A DNA stretch of 64,000 nucleotides, taken from Atrichornis clamosus (lineage: Eukaryota; Chordata; Aves; Passeriformes; Menuridae). The notes under the pieces were generated by a model that worked only from the letters and a program-made list of their open reading frames with translations, was not told the DNA's origin and ran no database searches. Positions 11,690-24,850 of this stretch are shown here, piece by piece; the stretch's first letter is position 1; every line of letters begins with the position of its first letter. A program made the position numbers and the translations under genes. The DNA is taken from NCBI GenBank assembly GCA_013400975.1, contig WBMZ01012767.1:1-64000 (forward strand), written 5' to 3'.

Positions 11690-11960
11690 GCTGAGAAGTA
11701 GCAGCGATGTGGAAATCAAAGGTCTTTTACAATGCCAGACAGCCTTTGCCAAGCTACAGGGATGTCACCAATGTCTGAAGAGATGACATGGGGAAATACA
11801 TAAAACCGGAGGGGAAAATAGATGGCCATGTGTCTCATTAATTTCTGTTTTAATGGTGTGTTGCTTTGAGGAGATGTCACAGCTGGGCGAAGGGGAGCAG
11901 GACACTGTGGCCAGTGTGTATTGCACAGAAATCCATTGGGCAGCATTACAGCAGTGACTC
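11690..11960. promoter_or_regulatory. Candidate conserved noncoding element with TCF/LEF word
   Basis: A TCF/LEF-type ATCAAAG (11715-11721) is followed by ACAATG, ATTAAT and TTTTAATG words, with isolated CpGs kept. Judged by composition only. Confidence 0.3.
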
Positions 11961-13020
11961 AACACAGGTCTGGCTTCTCCTTTTTGTCATTTTTGGTTAA
12001 TGGACAAGGTTCATATCATGCTCAACATGAGGAAAACTCGTTGCCAATTACATGAATGGTCCTGACAGATTCCTAGTTGGAGTGGGAGATCTTAGGATTT
12101 TTTTTCTTAAAAACAGAAAGGTCGGGAAAATGAGAAGCCCTCTTTGGATTTTCTGGAAGATAGTCTAACACTTAGGAGCAATCACAGGCTGAAACTTTCA
12201 CTTGTGTGGTTCCTAGGATGACACTTTCCTGCTTCCAAAGCACTTGCAGGGAAAGCTTGCTCTTCTAAGCTGAGGGGCTGTCTTAGAAGCTGGAAGTTCT
12301 TTGTCCTCTATGTTGACATTACAGCTGCAAACCCCCAGTCAGGTCTAGTGCAGCAGAGCCAAAGCACACTTACTTGGCTGCCACAGCTTGGGATACCTGA
12401 GGCAGCAGATGGAAAGAATAGGCAGTGGCAGCAAGTAGGAATATGACATAACTGAGAAGTGCAGGGATCAGTGTGTTGTCTCTGAAGCTGTTGGGTTTAG
12501 TGACAGCTTTCAGTCAGGAAATACATGGTACTTCTACCTGTCCTGGCTTCTTAAAGCATCATTTGCTATTACTCAATTTGCATACCAAAACTGGAGGAAT
12601 GCAGGGTGTAAATGAAGATTATTGGCAATTATATAGGGTTTGGAACCACTTCGTTTCAGCAGAAGTCCTGCTTGAAGTAAGAGTTTGTAGGGGAGTTTCT
12701 GTTTCTCTTTGGGTAGGTGCAGAAGAATACCAGCATGAAATACCAAGCTCTGTTTAAATCAAGCTCATACTTCAAAATGAAGAACAGATAAAATAATCAA
12801 ATATTTCCCTGTCTCAGTACAGTGTCACAAGACTAAAATTTCTCTTGAAATACCTGAGCATTCAGTAACTATCTCTCCCCACGTCTCTGAATCATCCCTC
12901 TCTGCAGCTCTTTGTTGGAGGGGATTATTTCATGCCATTTTTAATGAGTTTCTGTGTTTAGGATGCCAACAAGGCTTGGCAAGTGAAAGCATCAAGTGGC
13001 TTCCTTTCTGATGTGAGTTG

Positions 13021-13036
13021 TTTTTTTTTTTTTTTT
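13021..13036 (+). repeat. Homopolymer T run
   Basis: A T16 tract lies within intron 4. No flanking target-site duplication or transposon sequence was seen. Confidence 0.8.
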
Positions 13037-13729
13037 AATGCTCAACATATTTGTAGCAATTCTTCTATTCCTCTCCAGAATAGATGCACGTTACCCTCAG
13101 TGTTTACACTGTAAGGTTATCCCTTTAAAGAATTCCTGAGGGAAGTTCAAAAGGTTTTTTTTTTCTTTGAAAGATTCAGTGTCTCTTTTTGTGTGTATGT
13201 TTCTTACTTGAAAGAAGAGAAGGGAGGGGGGGAAGTGGAAAAAAAGTGCTTTATCTGAAAAGAATCACATCAGCTTCACACTGATAGAAGCTGCTGTCAT
13301 CTCTTAAACGGCTTAGCACAGTCAAAAGGCAAGAGGACTTAAAACAGTGTCTTACACAGGGATCGATGGGTGGAACACATAACTCGTAACTGCAAAAAAA
13401 AAAGGCAGCTCGGGGGGAGAGATAACGGTAATGATTGCATTGAGGGAAGCTTGAGGGAGGCTTGTTCTTTGTAACACAGCTTCAAAGGTGTCTGGACTGG
13501 TGCCTAAGCAAACTGTCCTGTGAAGTTGCTGCCTCTGTAGGTCTAAGGAAGGCGGGGGGGCGATGCTTGCACCCTTCTGTTTCTTAACAGATGGGACAAA
13601 GATTAGTAAATGCCAGGTTAGCAGCTCCCTTCTGCTGCCTTGGATGTGAAGAGAGGATTTTGTCACTTGGTCTCTCTCCGTCCGTTCCGGGAGGCAGCTT
13701 GTCCAGGAGAGGGGAAGGAGGCGAGCGGC

Positions 13730-14030
13730 GGATGGGGCGGTTGGGGAGCTGGGTGTGGGGCGGGATGTCAGTTCATCGATCGCACCTCAGTCAGGAGAGC
13801 TGCGGGCGCAGTGCTCTGAGCACGAGCGGCAGCGTGCTTAATGTGATTGAAAGGCAGTTAAAATGGCGGTGACCTTTTCAGGGGGAATTAGATTGCCTGC
13901 CAAGAGTGGTTAGAGGGAGTGATAACGCCAGCTTGAGGAAGCTGTCCAGTCTGCTTCAAAGGGAGAGAGACAGGGAAAGCAAGCTGGCAGCAAGTACCAT
14001 TTAAAGCACGAACCACGCGGTCTGATAGAA
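13730..14030. promoter_or_regulatory. Candidate CpG-bearing enhancer in intron 4
   Basis: The block contains about a dozen CpGs, ATCGAT near 13775, TTAATGTGATTG near 13840, GGAATTAGATT near 13885 and GATAACGCC near 13920. It differs from the CpG-poor flanks. It could be an enhancer or a minor alternative promoter. Confidence 0.3.
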
Positions 14031-15847
14031 CAGAGATTGCTGTCCTCTTTAGATATGAAAGAATTGAAGAATTGTAGCTAAGTTCTCTCCACCCGCCCTG
14101 TCATCCTCTTCTCCCCTTCAGCTCCCTCACCAAAAAGCCTTCCTCTAGGTGCAGTAGCAAGCTAGTCACCACTGCTCTTCTGGGTTTCTTTTCCTTCAGC
14201 AGATCAGTTGCATCAAAAATAACACAGAAGAGAGAAAGACTTTGGAAATGTTAAAATGGCAAGCGGGGCATTTTCAGGGAAGGATACTTTCTAAGAAAGA
14301 TCAACATGACAAGGATCTGTCTGATAGATTGTGATACTCTTGAAGAAGGAGGAACACAGAGGGATTACTTAACTCTGAAGTTTCTCTTTATTCCTCTGGT
14401 ATTTCTTTTTATTTCTCCATGCTGCCCTCCTCCCAAGCTAGCAAAGGGCTTGGATCTGTTTGTTAAAGTCTTACCAAGGGAAAATAACAGCACAACTAAG
14501 CGTATGCATAGAGGGACTTGGTAAAGCCTTTATAAGCTGTAGCAAACTACAGTTATCCTTGGGTGTCCATTTGCATTGGATCTCATGTCATGTAGAATTA
14601 GGGCAGCTGCCTGGAAAGTGGGACTGTGTTAAAATGTCTAAAAGTTTCTAGCAAATGGCTGCAGTCCTCCCACTGCTGGCTTCCTATAGCCACAGAATTA
14701 AGATATGCTTCAGTTTGAGCAGTAATTGTTGGAGGCCAGCCTTCATCCAGTGTGGATTTGTTGTCCCAGAAAGAGCATGAGGACAATAGCTGTATGCTCC
14801 TCCAGTTTGTTCTCCTTCCAAATCCATGCAGCATTACAACCATGCTCTCAAGTGTGAGGTCCTGGCCTCAGAATCTAAGTAGATACTTTTCAGTTCTCCT
14901 GCCCCAGCAGCAGATTTTTGTGAATACAGTGACTTCTTGTGTCTGGTAACTGTGTGGCAGAAAGCTCCAAATAGAGAAGGAAAACGTAGTTGTGCTCATC
15001 TGTGCAATTTCATGAACATGGAACTCTACAACAAAGCTCTTAAAATCTGTGTTTGACTCTTATGTGGAAACTGAAGCATGGAGAAGCATCTTCTCTAATG
15101 TTATAAAGATAGTAGCAGAGCTGGTAACAGACCTTAAAAGTCTTGCTCTAGAATCTCACCTAGTAGCCAGCTGTGCCCTCTTTTTCAGATAAAATATAAT
15201 GAGACGTGCAGGAAAGCTTCAGGAGGCGAGGAGGCTTTCAGTTTTTCCATGTCAGGAGATTCAGGCTGCGTTCAAGGTTGTGCTGGTAAGAGGGTATAAA
15301 CTGATCTACTCAAATGCAGCAAAAGCATTTGAACAGTAAAAGTGTGACTTCTCCTAAAAGAATGTGTGGGAAATGGAAGATGTCACTGTCGTATTTAGAC
15401 TTTTGGGAAGAGTGATCTAGTAACTAGAATCATCTCTGCTGTTGCTCTGTAGATGAGCTAGAATTCATTCATTTTACCCTGGCAGGCTAAAGCAAACTTC
15501 AGCTTGGATGCAAGAGCAGTCTGTGGTATAGTATAGGGAATCTTTGCTGTAATGAAATTCTTCATCTTCCTCCCACTTAGCAAGAGCTCAGTTCAGTGCA
15601 TTTCTCTGCCACATTCCCGGTGTCAACGTCCCTCTCTACGGTGTATGCTTCTGTATATCTGAGCATCCTTCCCAGCCTCTCAATCCTTGAATTTTAGCCT
15701 TCCTATATTTAGGTTGCTACCTTCTGCTGGTCACTTCTACCTGCTGCAAGCTTCCAAGTGGGCAAGATGTATAAATTTCATGTTTCTCAAGTGCTTATTC
15801 TGTGCCTTATGCTGCTTACAGAGGGCTGCTGAGTCCCAGAGCACTTG

Positions 15848-15871
15848 TATACCTTACCTTATACCTTACCT
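15848..15871 (+). repeat. Perfect 12-bp tandem duplication
   Basis: TATACCTTACCT occurs twice head to tail. It is probably slippage and has no evident function. Confidence 0.7.
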
Positions 15872-17039
15872 CAGATCTTGTGTAGAACAGTGGTAATCCT
15901 GGTAATTCCTCCGTTGCTGAAGCTGAGCAATTTGGACTGGTCTGATGGAGTAGCCCAACCACTCCCCAATGTTTGCACCTCTCTCCTTGGAGAGCAAGTA
16001 CTTGTGCATAACGTAATACTTGACCTAAAAATGCTAACAGATCTGTTTGCTTAGTGTTAGATGCAATAATCACATGGGCTGTACCTGATTCTTTCTCTGT
16101 AGTTTGTGTCCACAGAATTTGAAGGATTCTATGGTTAATAAGTGTCTCTTGAGTATTGTCCTATATATTAATATCTTAAGTTGACTCTAGTGAGCAAGGA
16201 AAACAGATTAGAATAGTATGTGATTTAAAAAGAAAAAAATTCCTACCTTACATACAAAAGCCAGCGTGACCAAGCATGTAACTGATGCTCAGTGTCATGT
16301 GTGTTTAAAGTTCATATAATGCTTCAGGAAACACCATTTTCTTCATTTTGGAACACAAAGTAATCAATGGGACTTGGCAAAGTAAAAATGATTTTCACTG
16401 GGGAAAAAAGAAATTGGTGAGGATAGCCATTAAAATTTCTCATTGTTAATTGTACATTTTTGTTAACTTGAATGCATGCAAGAATGTAAGAATCTAATAT
16501 TTATGCTCAAACTGCCAGAATGCATTAGCTGAAAGGAGCACAATCTTCTAAACCTTGCTCGTTCATTTATATAACACCAACAGCCACGCTAATCAGGAAA
16601 AGATCTTCTGTGGGAAGAAGTGGAATTCTCTCCCTCTTAGAGTATTATGTGTTGTATTTGGGGGATGAAAAGGGATATCTGTCACCCCCTTCCTAGAGGA
16701 AGGAGGAGAAAAATAAAGAAAACAGAAAATGCCGTTTTAACACCATGAAAATTAGGAGGGGGAGTGAGGGAGCAGGTAGAGCACCTGAGACTACTCAGTT
16801 TTTTGAAGTAGACTGGGTTTCAAGTTGACAGCATCCCTTTAAACTTCAGTTTTGTAGATCTCAGACAGCAGTTGTTCTGCAATCCAGTTTTCTAGTGGTC
16901 TGACAGCTCTGGTTTTGAAAATCCCAGGCTTTAAGATAGTAATCTGATAATTTTTTAATTTTTTTCCCTCAAGTGTTTGCAGTTTTGCTAGGACAGCAAC
17001 CTGCTTCTCGGACACTCAGGTCAAACTTGAGCCTTAAGC

Positions 17040-17420
17040 ACACAATAGTTGATTGACGTGATTTTAATAGCATTTTAGAATACAGTTGTTAAGTCAGGGG
17101 CAGTGAGATGTTTCTAAAGGAAAAAGGGAGCACAGGTCTCAATGGCTCTAAACAGCTCCTGTCTCCGCGTGTCGTCTCCTACACGCGGCGGTGAAACGCA
17201 TTATCGAGTAGTGCCCGGAAAGTGGCTAACTGCGTTTGACACACGCCAACTCCCTGCCTCCACACTGGATAATTGCATTGTCAACTGTTCAGCAAAGTGG
17301 CAGGTGACACTGCAGCCGGATTGATTGTCCTACTATGGAGGCTCCCAAGACTGTCAGCCACCCAATCGATAGAGTTTACACAAGACACTGTGACTGCATC
17401 TGTAACTAATTTCAGTTTGA
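17040..17420. promoter_or_regulatory. Candidate enhancer with CpG pocket and inverted repeat
   Basis: Within AT-rich intron DNA, 17160-17270 is a dense CpG pocket. It contains a perfect 8-bp inverted repeat (CCGCGTGT at 17165-17172, ACACGCGG at 17181-17188, 8-nt loop). Homeodomain-like and PBX/HOX-like words (TTGATTGACG near 17050, GGATTGATTG near 17320, CCAATCGAT near 17362) flank it. CpG retention suggests hypomethylation in germ line. Confidence 0.4.
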
Positions 17421-20400
17421 ACCTCGCAAGATGTGGCTGTCCCTGTTTCCTGGCCTCTCTTCTTTGCTTGCATCTTCCCCCTGGACGAGGAAGTTGTTTT
17501 TCCGCTGAAAGCCTGATTTTATTTCTTGTTTTGGAGCTAGAAGTGAAGAAATCAATGGTGTGTTTTGTGGTTTCAGAGTTGAGGGCATTACAGCACATGG
17601 CTAACTAGCAGCTCCAGTTTTGCAATCAATAGACTGATCAATTGATTAAATTAGCACTGATTTTTCTTTCTTCTTTCCAACCTAGAAAAGAATTAGTTTG
17701 GGGGGAAGAGCACATGTGTTTGGCCTATGAAATTTAGCCCTTGGTTTTTCCAGTCCTTGGTTGCCTTTCCCCCATGAATACAATCTCTGTGCTCGTCGTT
17801 ATTTAAAGCAAACTGCATCGAGCCCTGCCGTTGGCAGCAGCCCGATGTAAGCCAGGGTGTCACTTTCAGCTGTTCACCAGCCTTGCTGCTTCATGCTCGG
17901 CTGCCTTAGAAAAGTCATCCTCCAAGCTCTGCTGTGCTGCTTTATTATTGGCAAAGTTGCAACATTCCTGTGATCCCTGTCAGTGGTTCTTATTGATCCA
18001 GTGATGTGAATCTGCTTAGTGATTCAAGATTACTTTAATTCTCCCTCTTCCTTTTTTGTTTGTTTCCACCCTCTCCCCAGGGGAACAAAAGCTTTCAGAT
18101 CCACCTTTCCCTGACTGTGGAAAACGAGCTGTAGCTGCAAGGACCATGGCTGTTGCTGCTGCTTTTGTATTTCAGCCCAGATTTTGAAGAGCAGCCTTTG
18201 AGATAGACGTGAGGCTGTTCTCATCTTCGTGCATCACACCAGCACGAGGCTCTAGGAGGCAGCCATGAATGGCCACACCACATCTGACTTCTGGTTCAAG
18301 TGTGTTTTCCCCTCTGCAGCCACAGTCTGTACCTGATGGGTTACAAGAGGTATAAAAAACATCTCTGGAATACTCCTCAATGCTGCAGGGGGTGGGGAAG
18401 CCTCCTCCTGAGCCTTGCAGCAGCTGGCTCTTACCCTGTACGGCAGCGGTTGCCTGCTCTTTGTTCAGCATGCTGCTGCAAAATTATGCTAATGGTCATA
18501 AAATTATATGGCCCCTTTCTTTAAAGGCAGCTGTTTCTGTGATCTGTTAGCAAAGATCACTGTAAGCATCCACACTGGTAAGCAGTCAGGGCTCTGACAG
18601 CCCATTTGTGCCTCTGTGGGAGCTAATAGACAGCATCAGATGGATGCATCTGCTGTTTCAGGTGTGTGCAGTAACAACACAGTTGGGTGTCAGTTTTCCA
18701 GGTAAATCACTGTTTAGTTTTAAATGGATCTGGCTCCAGAGAAATGAAACTCTTATTTTGTAAGCAGCTTTTCTTGGCTTCTCAATGTCATTTTTTTCTG
18801 CAACAAGCTGGGGATGTCACCAGAACTATTCTATCCCTGTTAGTGCTAGGAAAAAGTGGGGGAACAATTTCACTGTCCAAAAAGAGGCTGGGGAGGTATT
18901 ATAGATCTGTAGAAAGACCTGTGTTCAACCTGGCCTCATCTCTGCCTTCCCCTCGTTTTCAGGAATTTTTAACGGCTTTCTCTTTCTTCCCAAATGCCTC
19001 TTACAATAAAATGGCATCCATGCCACCTTTTCCTCTTAGTACTAGTTTGGGATACTTCAGCAGATGATGGAATAAACCCAGTTTAGAGCCATTCTCGGAA
19101 GTATGTGAGGCCTGGCCGTGAGTCTGCATAAACTACTTTTATTGCCTTCATTGTTTTTACTCTCCAAGAAGCCAACGAGTGACATTTCGATAAGAAAATA
19201 GAGTGAACGTGCTGGAAAGGGAGGTTGTACAGAAGGGGGTCACTGCAAGGAGTGTAATTAGCAAAGGCTACAGTTCTGGAGATTTATGGGTGGCTTTTTT
19301 TCTTCTTTCCTGAACACATGTATACTACCTGCAAACAGAATGAATGCCTCTTCCCAGGCAAAATAGGCCCCAGTAGAGCTGTATGCCTCTGAGATGGATT
19401 TGAATTTAGACCCATTTATGGAATTTACACAAAATTCTGGATTTCTAGAATATTTCCAGTATAGATTTGACACACACAGACATCCTGCATTCCTTGGGGG
19501 ACAAACAGAAGAAATGTTAGTTAGCCAGATGGGTTTGATCCTCTGCATGAGCAGCATCTAGTAGCTGCATTCACAATGGTTGTGCAAATAATACTGACAT
19601 CTTCGTTTTTGTCCCTGGCTTTGTTTGGAGTGATAATAAAATATAAACATATAATTAAATACATGCAGAACACATGGCCACCAAAACTGCTCTGCCTAGA
19701 TGGGAGTTGAGGAGCACAGGTGGGGCACAGTAGGTCTGTGCTTTCCTGCCTGTTCTCATGAAATCAGGCTGTGGTTGTTTGGGTCTGCAGTGGTCTGGTT
19801 GTTTTACCATTCTGCCCCTAAGACTGCCAGTCTTCATGTGAGCTTGTGCCTGTGCAGGAGCCAGCAGTGCTGTCAGCACCTGAAGCAGCATATGTTGTCA
19901 CTTTGACCATCTGCCACTGAATGTGATGGAGAAAAGGAAGGACTTGACTGTGAAGTCCTTTTATCTGTTCTGTGAACCTGCTCATATATCATGTTAATGA
20001 CTCTTGATCTTAGCCTGGGCCACCATTCGCTCGAGAGTTGTTCAGGGGCCCGTCATTGGGGGAATTGCACAAAGGAAGTGGGATTTCAGAAGCAGTGCAG
20101 AGGTCAGAGAGGATGTTTAGGCATAGGGGACAGCTTAGTGCTATGACTGCTTAGAAAAAGGGGAAGGAAAGGATTTCTGGTGAGATTTATCTACAGCCAT
20201 TATTAACAGGTACATGGAAAGAGTGGGAAGTGTTTTCTCCTTCAAGCTCAGCTGATTCCTGTAGCCTGCCAGTGCTTGGAGCTGGCACCCTGAAGAGCCA
20301 TGCAGATTTTTCCTGCTCTTCTGACCTCTGAGTCAGTATTTCAGAAACACTGTTGCTTGTAGAGTACCTAAATTTTTCAGAAACTACCTTGAATTGGTGC

Positions 20401-23400
20401 TCAGGCAGACTACTCTGAGGCCAGCCCAAGCAAAGAAAGCTGTGTACACAGTGGTAGGTAAGTGATGTTGATAGGTACATTCTGATTGATGGGTGAGTTT
20501 GTCTCCCAAACTGTCACAGGGTTTATAGAGGTGCCACTCAATACCAGTGCTGGAATTGCTTGTCAGAGCACCTGGCTACAAGAGCAATGGGGATTGGAGA
20601 CAGAGCTGTAACTTTGTTTTTTCTCTGCTTAATGGCCCCAGCGTCTGACCTGCCTGTTCTCTCCTGTTTGTCTGGTCCTTAAGGAGGCAGCTGGAATTAA
20701 GACTGTCAGAGAATTGTGCTGCTTTAGCATCAGAAGGCTAATTGTATTGGGTCTGGCAGCATATGACAAGTGTTTGCCTCATACCAAATGCACAGCAAGA
20801 GCAAAAAATTCTCAACAAGCAACAGAAAAGGTGTAGGAGAGTCTGTATTGGGTTTGTTCTTTTTTCATATAAAAGCAGCATTTTCAAATTCACATGTGGA
20901 ATTACATTCCTCAAGCTTTGGGTGACTCCTAAGAGTCACAGCTACTTCTGTGAATAACAGATCATGTCTCCTATGAGTTCCTAGGTCAGACTCACAACTT
21001 AACATTCAGTTGTCAGATTTCACTTCGTTAACACGTGGGGATAAAGTTCTGGTCCCGAGCATTGACCTTTGGATAGCACACTGGCTTTAGAGGTCTGCTC
21101 TAGGCAGTGTTGCTGATGGCTGTGAATTACTGCGTGACCTTCAGAAGCAGAGCCTTGCTGGAGGAACCCTTCCCTGTTCCCAGTGCACGCTATTGAATTG
21201 CAAATCACCCAAGTGTAGTGGTAAGGGGTCTTCTGGATGCTCCCATCCTTTGTGCTCCATTTCACATTTTCCTTTCTCCGGGATAGCAACATACACCACT
21301 AGCAGGAGCTGGAAGTTGTGAGTCCTCTTTACATTTGGGCTGAGGTAGTGAGAAGCAGGTGTGATCCTTTTGGGCCCTCCTTGCTTTTAGTGGTCTTCTT
21401 AATCCATTTATAACAGCACTTGTTCAGAAATCTGGTTTGAATGAGCCTGAGATGAATGAATAATGTCAAGCAGTTCAGACGTCAAATATTTGAACAGCTG
21501 CGTGGGTGTTTTCACTGGCTTTGTGCATGGAAGCAACCCCAGGAAGTTAGACAAGGAGAGTCAGGTTGAAATTGTGGCACCAAACTCCATCCTATGGGAA
21601 CTGGCCTCAAAATCAGTTCCTGCTGCAGATGAAAGGATATTAGGATACTGGTTGCAGGCCGTTCATTCCACAGGTGATGCTGGGACAAGCTTTGCATCCT
21701 GTTCTTCTGTGTCTTTTTGTGTCCAGTGGCAGTACTGGTATTTTTAGATCATAATGTATTTTGTGGCTTTTGTTTTTCCTTTTTATTTAAAGCAGCTTCT
21801 GAAGTCCTAAAACTGAAAGCCCAGGTTATATTCAGTGTATTTTCTGGATTCACGGAGGTTACTTCGTTTAGCATATTTAGTGAAAAACTAAGGGTTAGAT
21901 CACCTTATTGTGCCTTCCTTTATGTGTCGGTCTGGAAGTTCTTGTCTGATCAGAAAAGAACATTTACCCTTCTTCTGCCCCTCATCTTAACCTATGGACT
22001 TCTCTGCTGTGCCCTTTTCTCTGACTGAAAGTCTCTATCAGATCATCCTGGGGTGTATTTGCCACCCTAACACATATTATCCAAACTCTCCCCTTGTACC
22101 CTCCCTGTGTAGAGAGCATAGTAATCTGTTAGCACTGCAGTTAGGCAATAGAGCTAGATTCAGCCAAAGCTCTGGAATATTTTCCTTTCAGACTTAAAAG
22201 GGATTTTCTAAAGTACAAAGGTTTTGAGATCAAGGACACAAGGATTCTGAAGTCAAGGTGCCTTAATATTTGTAAACTGTATTGCAGTAAGCAGATCTTC
22301 TTGTCTTAAGCTCTAGCCATAAACCACTAGTTGGCTTGAGTCCCTTGGAAACAAAATTGATGGAAAGGTGCATGTTTGCTGTGTGCTTGGCATCCTTACA
22401 GAGACAGTGATCCGGGGAGTGGTCCCACTTATGTTCACTCTTTTGGACACCTTCCCCCCCACCAAGGCACTTGCTCCAAGTATTCATTGTCTGGCTAATG
22501 TTCAGATCACCTCCTGGGACTGGCCAAGTCATAACTCCAGCTTTGCATGATTTGTGTTTCCCACAGCTACAAGAAAAATGAAGACCTGTGTGTCCAAAGT
22601 TTATGGCCTTTGAGAAGTGATGGACTAAAGTAATGCCAGGTGCAGGGGATGGTGTTACTGCAGGTTAAATGCCATGCCTATAAATTACCACCCCATCACC
22701 CACTCTTGACTTTTAAAGCAGTTTTGCAAGACTATCCAGCTTCTTTGACAGGTCTCTCTTACCCTTCTAAATCTTCCCCCAAACATTCTGATGAACTGAA
22801 TGAGTCAAGATTTACTGGATGAGCCATTGCAGCAAGAGGAGGCAGCTCGTGACAGGTGTTGGCTGGCAGTGTGCAGCCAGTATGTGAAACACTCCAAAAG
22901 GGGTCTGCTGGAAGAGGGCTGCCCCAGTGACACCATGGGGCTGATCTCCAGGTACCTGGCACAGACATGGATGCTGCATTGTTGGTACTAGTTTTGTTAC
23001 CTCTGCTAAAAGTTAAGGCTTGCAATTACTTTGAAGTAAAAAGTAGTTTATGCTTCTAGAGAAAGGTTAGTCTTAAAATCATTGTCATGCTACAGTTGTC
23101 ACTCGTTAAGGACCTTCTTGATATTCAGGGAAGAGAAATATCAAATCCATATAAACAAATTTTATTGGGGGCTTAATGAATCAGCGAGAGCATCCGTTCC
23201 TAGAGAGTGACAGCAAAGAGCAGTGTCTGCACGGTGTCTTTGGAAATGAGACCTTTGCTTTGCCCTGCTCTGCACAAATGCAGGCTGTTAGAAATACAGT
23301 TCACTCTGTAGGGCTTATATACATGTGCTGGTGAGAGCCCAACGGGATGAACAGATTCAGACATCATCTGTAGCCCTAAAAGGGCTGTCCTAATGCTTTG

Positions 23401-24189
23401 GAATGTCCTCATTCTTCAGACATACATATAATATTCAGTGCTTGTACAATAATTTTAGCTGTATTCTGCATTTAGAATCAAATTCACAGTACAGGAACAT
23501 ACCCCTTTTGGGACATTGGTGCAAGGCCAAGGCAGCATCTACCTTACTATTTCAATGTTTGCAGTTGGGATGTGCTCCCAGGTCTGCCACAGACGTAGGT
23601 CACCAGTTCTCTGGATGTGCCAGGTCCTTCAGGCTCCAGCAGGTACCTCTGTCTGAGCTCTGCTGTCTGGACAGGGGTGCTTAAGGGAAGGAACGTCCTG
23701 GAGGCAGCTGCAGTGAGCACATTTCTATCTGCATAGTTTATGTACCCAAACAGCTTAGATCTGCTGCAGAACTGAACACAAATGGGAACCTTGCCACACC
23801 CTAGTGTTCAATCTTGTGGGAGAGAGCACATTCAATGTTAGCTCTCATAAAGAGTAAATATGTCTTCTGTAGTTTCCTTTCTATTAATAAACCTTAGGCA
23901 GCAAATACCATGTGAGGATTCATCTTTGTAGGTGTTTGCACAGATTCAATTAAAAGAAGCCTGCTTACGGTTTGCAGTAACAGAGTCAACAAAATGCTTA
24001 GGAACCAAAATAAATGTGTAAATGTTAGAAAGTGGCAATTGTTGCACAGTCAGTCTCAGGTGAAAGTGTAAGTGCTTGCTTCCTGATGGACTTGGGACTG
24101 GATGTGTGCCTGACCGACCTGTGCTGCAAGAACAGAACTCTTGATGAGTTGCATTGGAATTTGCTCGTATAAGAAGTGCCTGTAGAAGC

Positions 24190-24580
24190 TGTTAATGACA
24201 GAAGTCTGATTTATTTTTCCCCTTCTCCTAGAAACAGATTTGCTGTTCTTAAATGCTTTAAATTATAAAAATCTAAGCCATGACTAAATGCATTTTAAAA
24301 TGGAAAAGATATTTTTAATTGTATTTTAGCCTCTGCCTACCCTCTGCATCTGAATTAAGGACTAATTCAGAATGTCCTTGTGGCCTTCTCTTACCTGCTA
24401 GTAGTGTAGATTTTGCATTAACTGCTTCTGTGAAAAATTAATCTTCCCTATTTTGTTCATTTTTTTCTGCCTCTGAGAGAGGCCCTTACAGTGCATTCAA
24501 TTTTAAAATAATTCATGGGGAGAGCTAAAAGTCAAGAATGTTTCATTTTCAATGTTGGGGGTCATTTAGAGCGTAAAATC
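24190..24580. promoter_or_regulatory. Candidate AT-rich conserved element before exon 5
   Basis: The segment has long runs of A/T with AAATTA, TTTAATTG, AAATTAATC and AAAATAATTCATG words, and a small perfect hairpin near 24469-24483. The call is by composition only. Confidence 0.3.
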
Positions 24581-24753
24581 TAGGAAGTTAGAGCATTTCT
24601 GTGAGTGTTCTTGTGCAATCTTTGGAGATAACACCTTTTAAGAGGCTGTTAAGAGCAAAGGACAGCCTGCAGACTGGTGCTATAGCACCTTTCTTGGGAG
24701 TTCTCCTACACTTCATCTCCAAATGCTCATCCATGTGCTTTGTTTTCTTTCAG

Positions 24754-24850
24754 GTTCTGGGTTTATCATGTGCAGCGGGAAGGAGAACCCAGACAGCGAC
24801 GCTGACCTGGATGTGGATGGAGATGACACACTTGAATACGGGAAACCACA
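24754..24850 (+). CDS. RNF220: RNF220 exon 5 (acidic segment)
   Basis: This 97-nt exon encodes residues 115-147. The sequence SGFIMCSGKENPDSDADLDVDGDDTLEYGKP is very acidic over its second half. The acceptor is tttctttcag and the donor gtatcg, which completes a split Gln codon with the next exon. Reading past the donor would add three residues and then TGA at 24860, so the splice is required. Confidence 0.96.

Larger units (their letters stand above)
9046..24753 (+). other. RNF220: RNF220 intron 4 (15.7 kb)
   Basis: This is the longest intron in the window, with donor GTGCGC and acceptor TTCTTTCAG. It contains enhancer-like blocks at 11690-11960, 13730-14030, 17040-17420 and 24190-24580 and a T16 run at 13021-13036. 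The stretches 9.1-11.6, 14.1-17.0 and 18.6-24.1 kb show no supportable gene, RNA or transposon. A perfect 12-bp tandem pair lies at 15848-15871. Confidence 0.92.

Noticed and set aside
16095..16140. Possible CR1 3' tail (GGATTCTATGG-like words)
   Set aside because: Only one copy of the word is present and no CR1 reverse-transcriptase or 3' consensus precedes it.
22921..22941. Small hairpin GCCCCA/TGGGGC
   Set aside because: A 6-bp stem with a 9-nt loop is common by chance.
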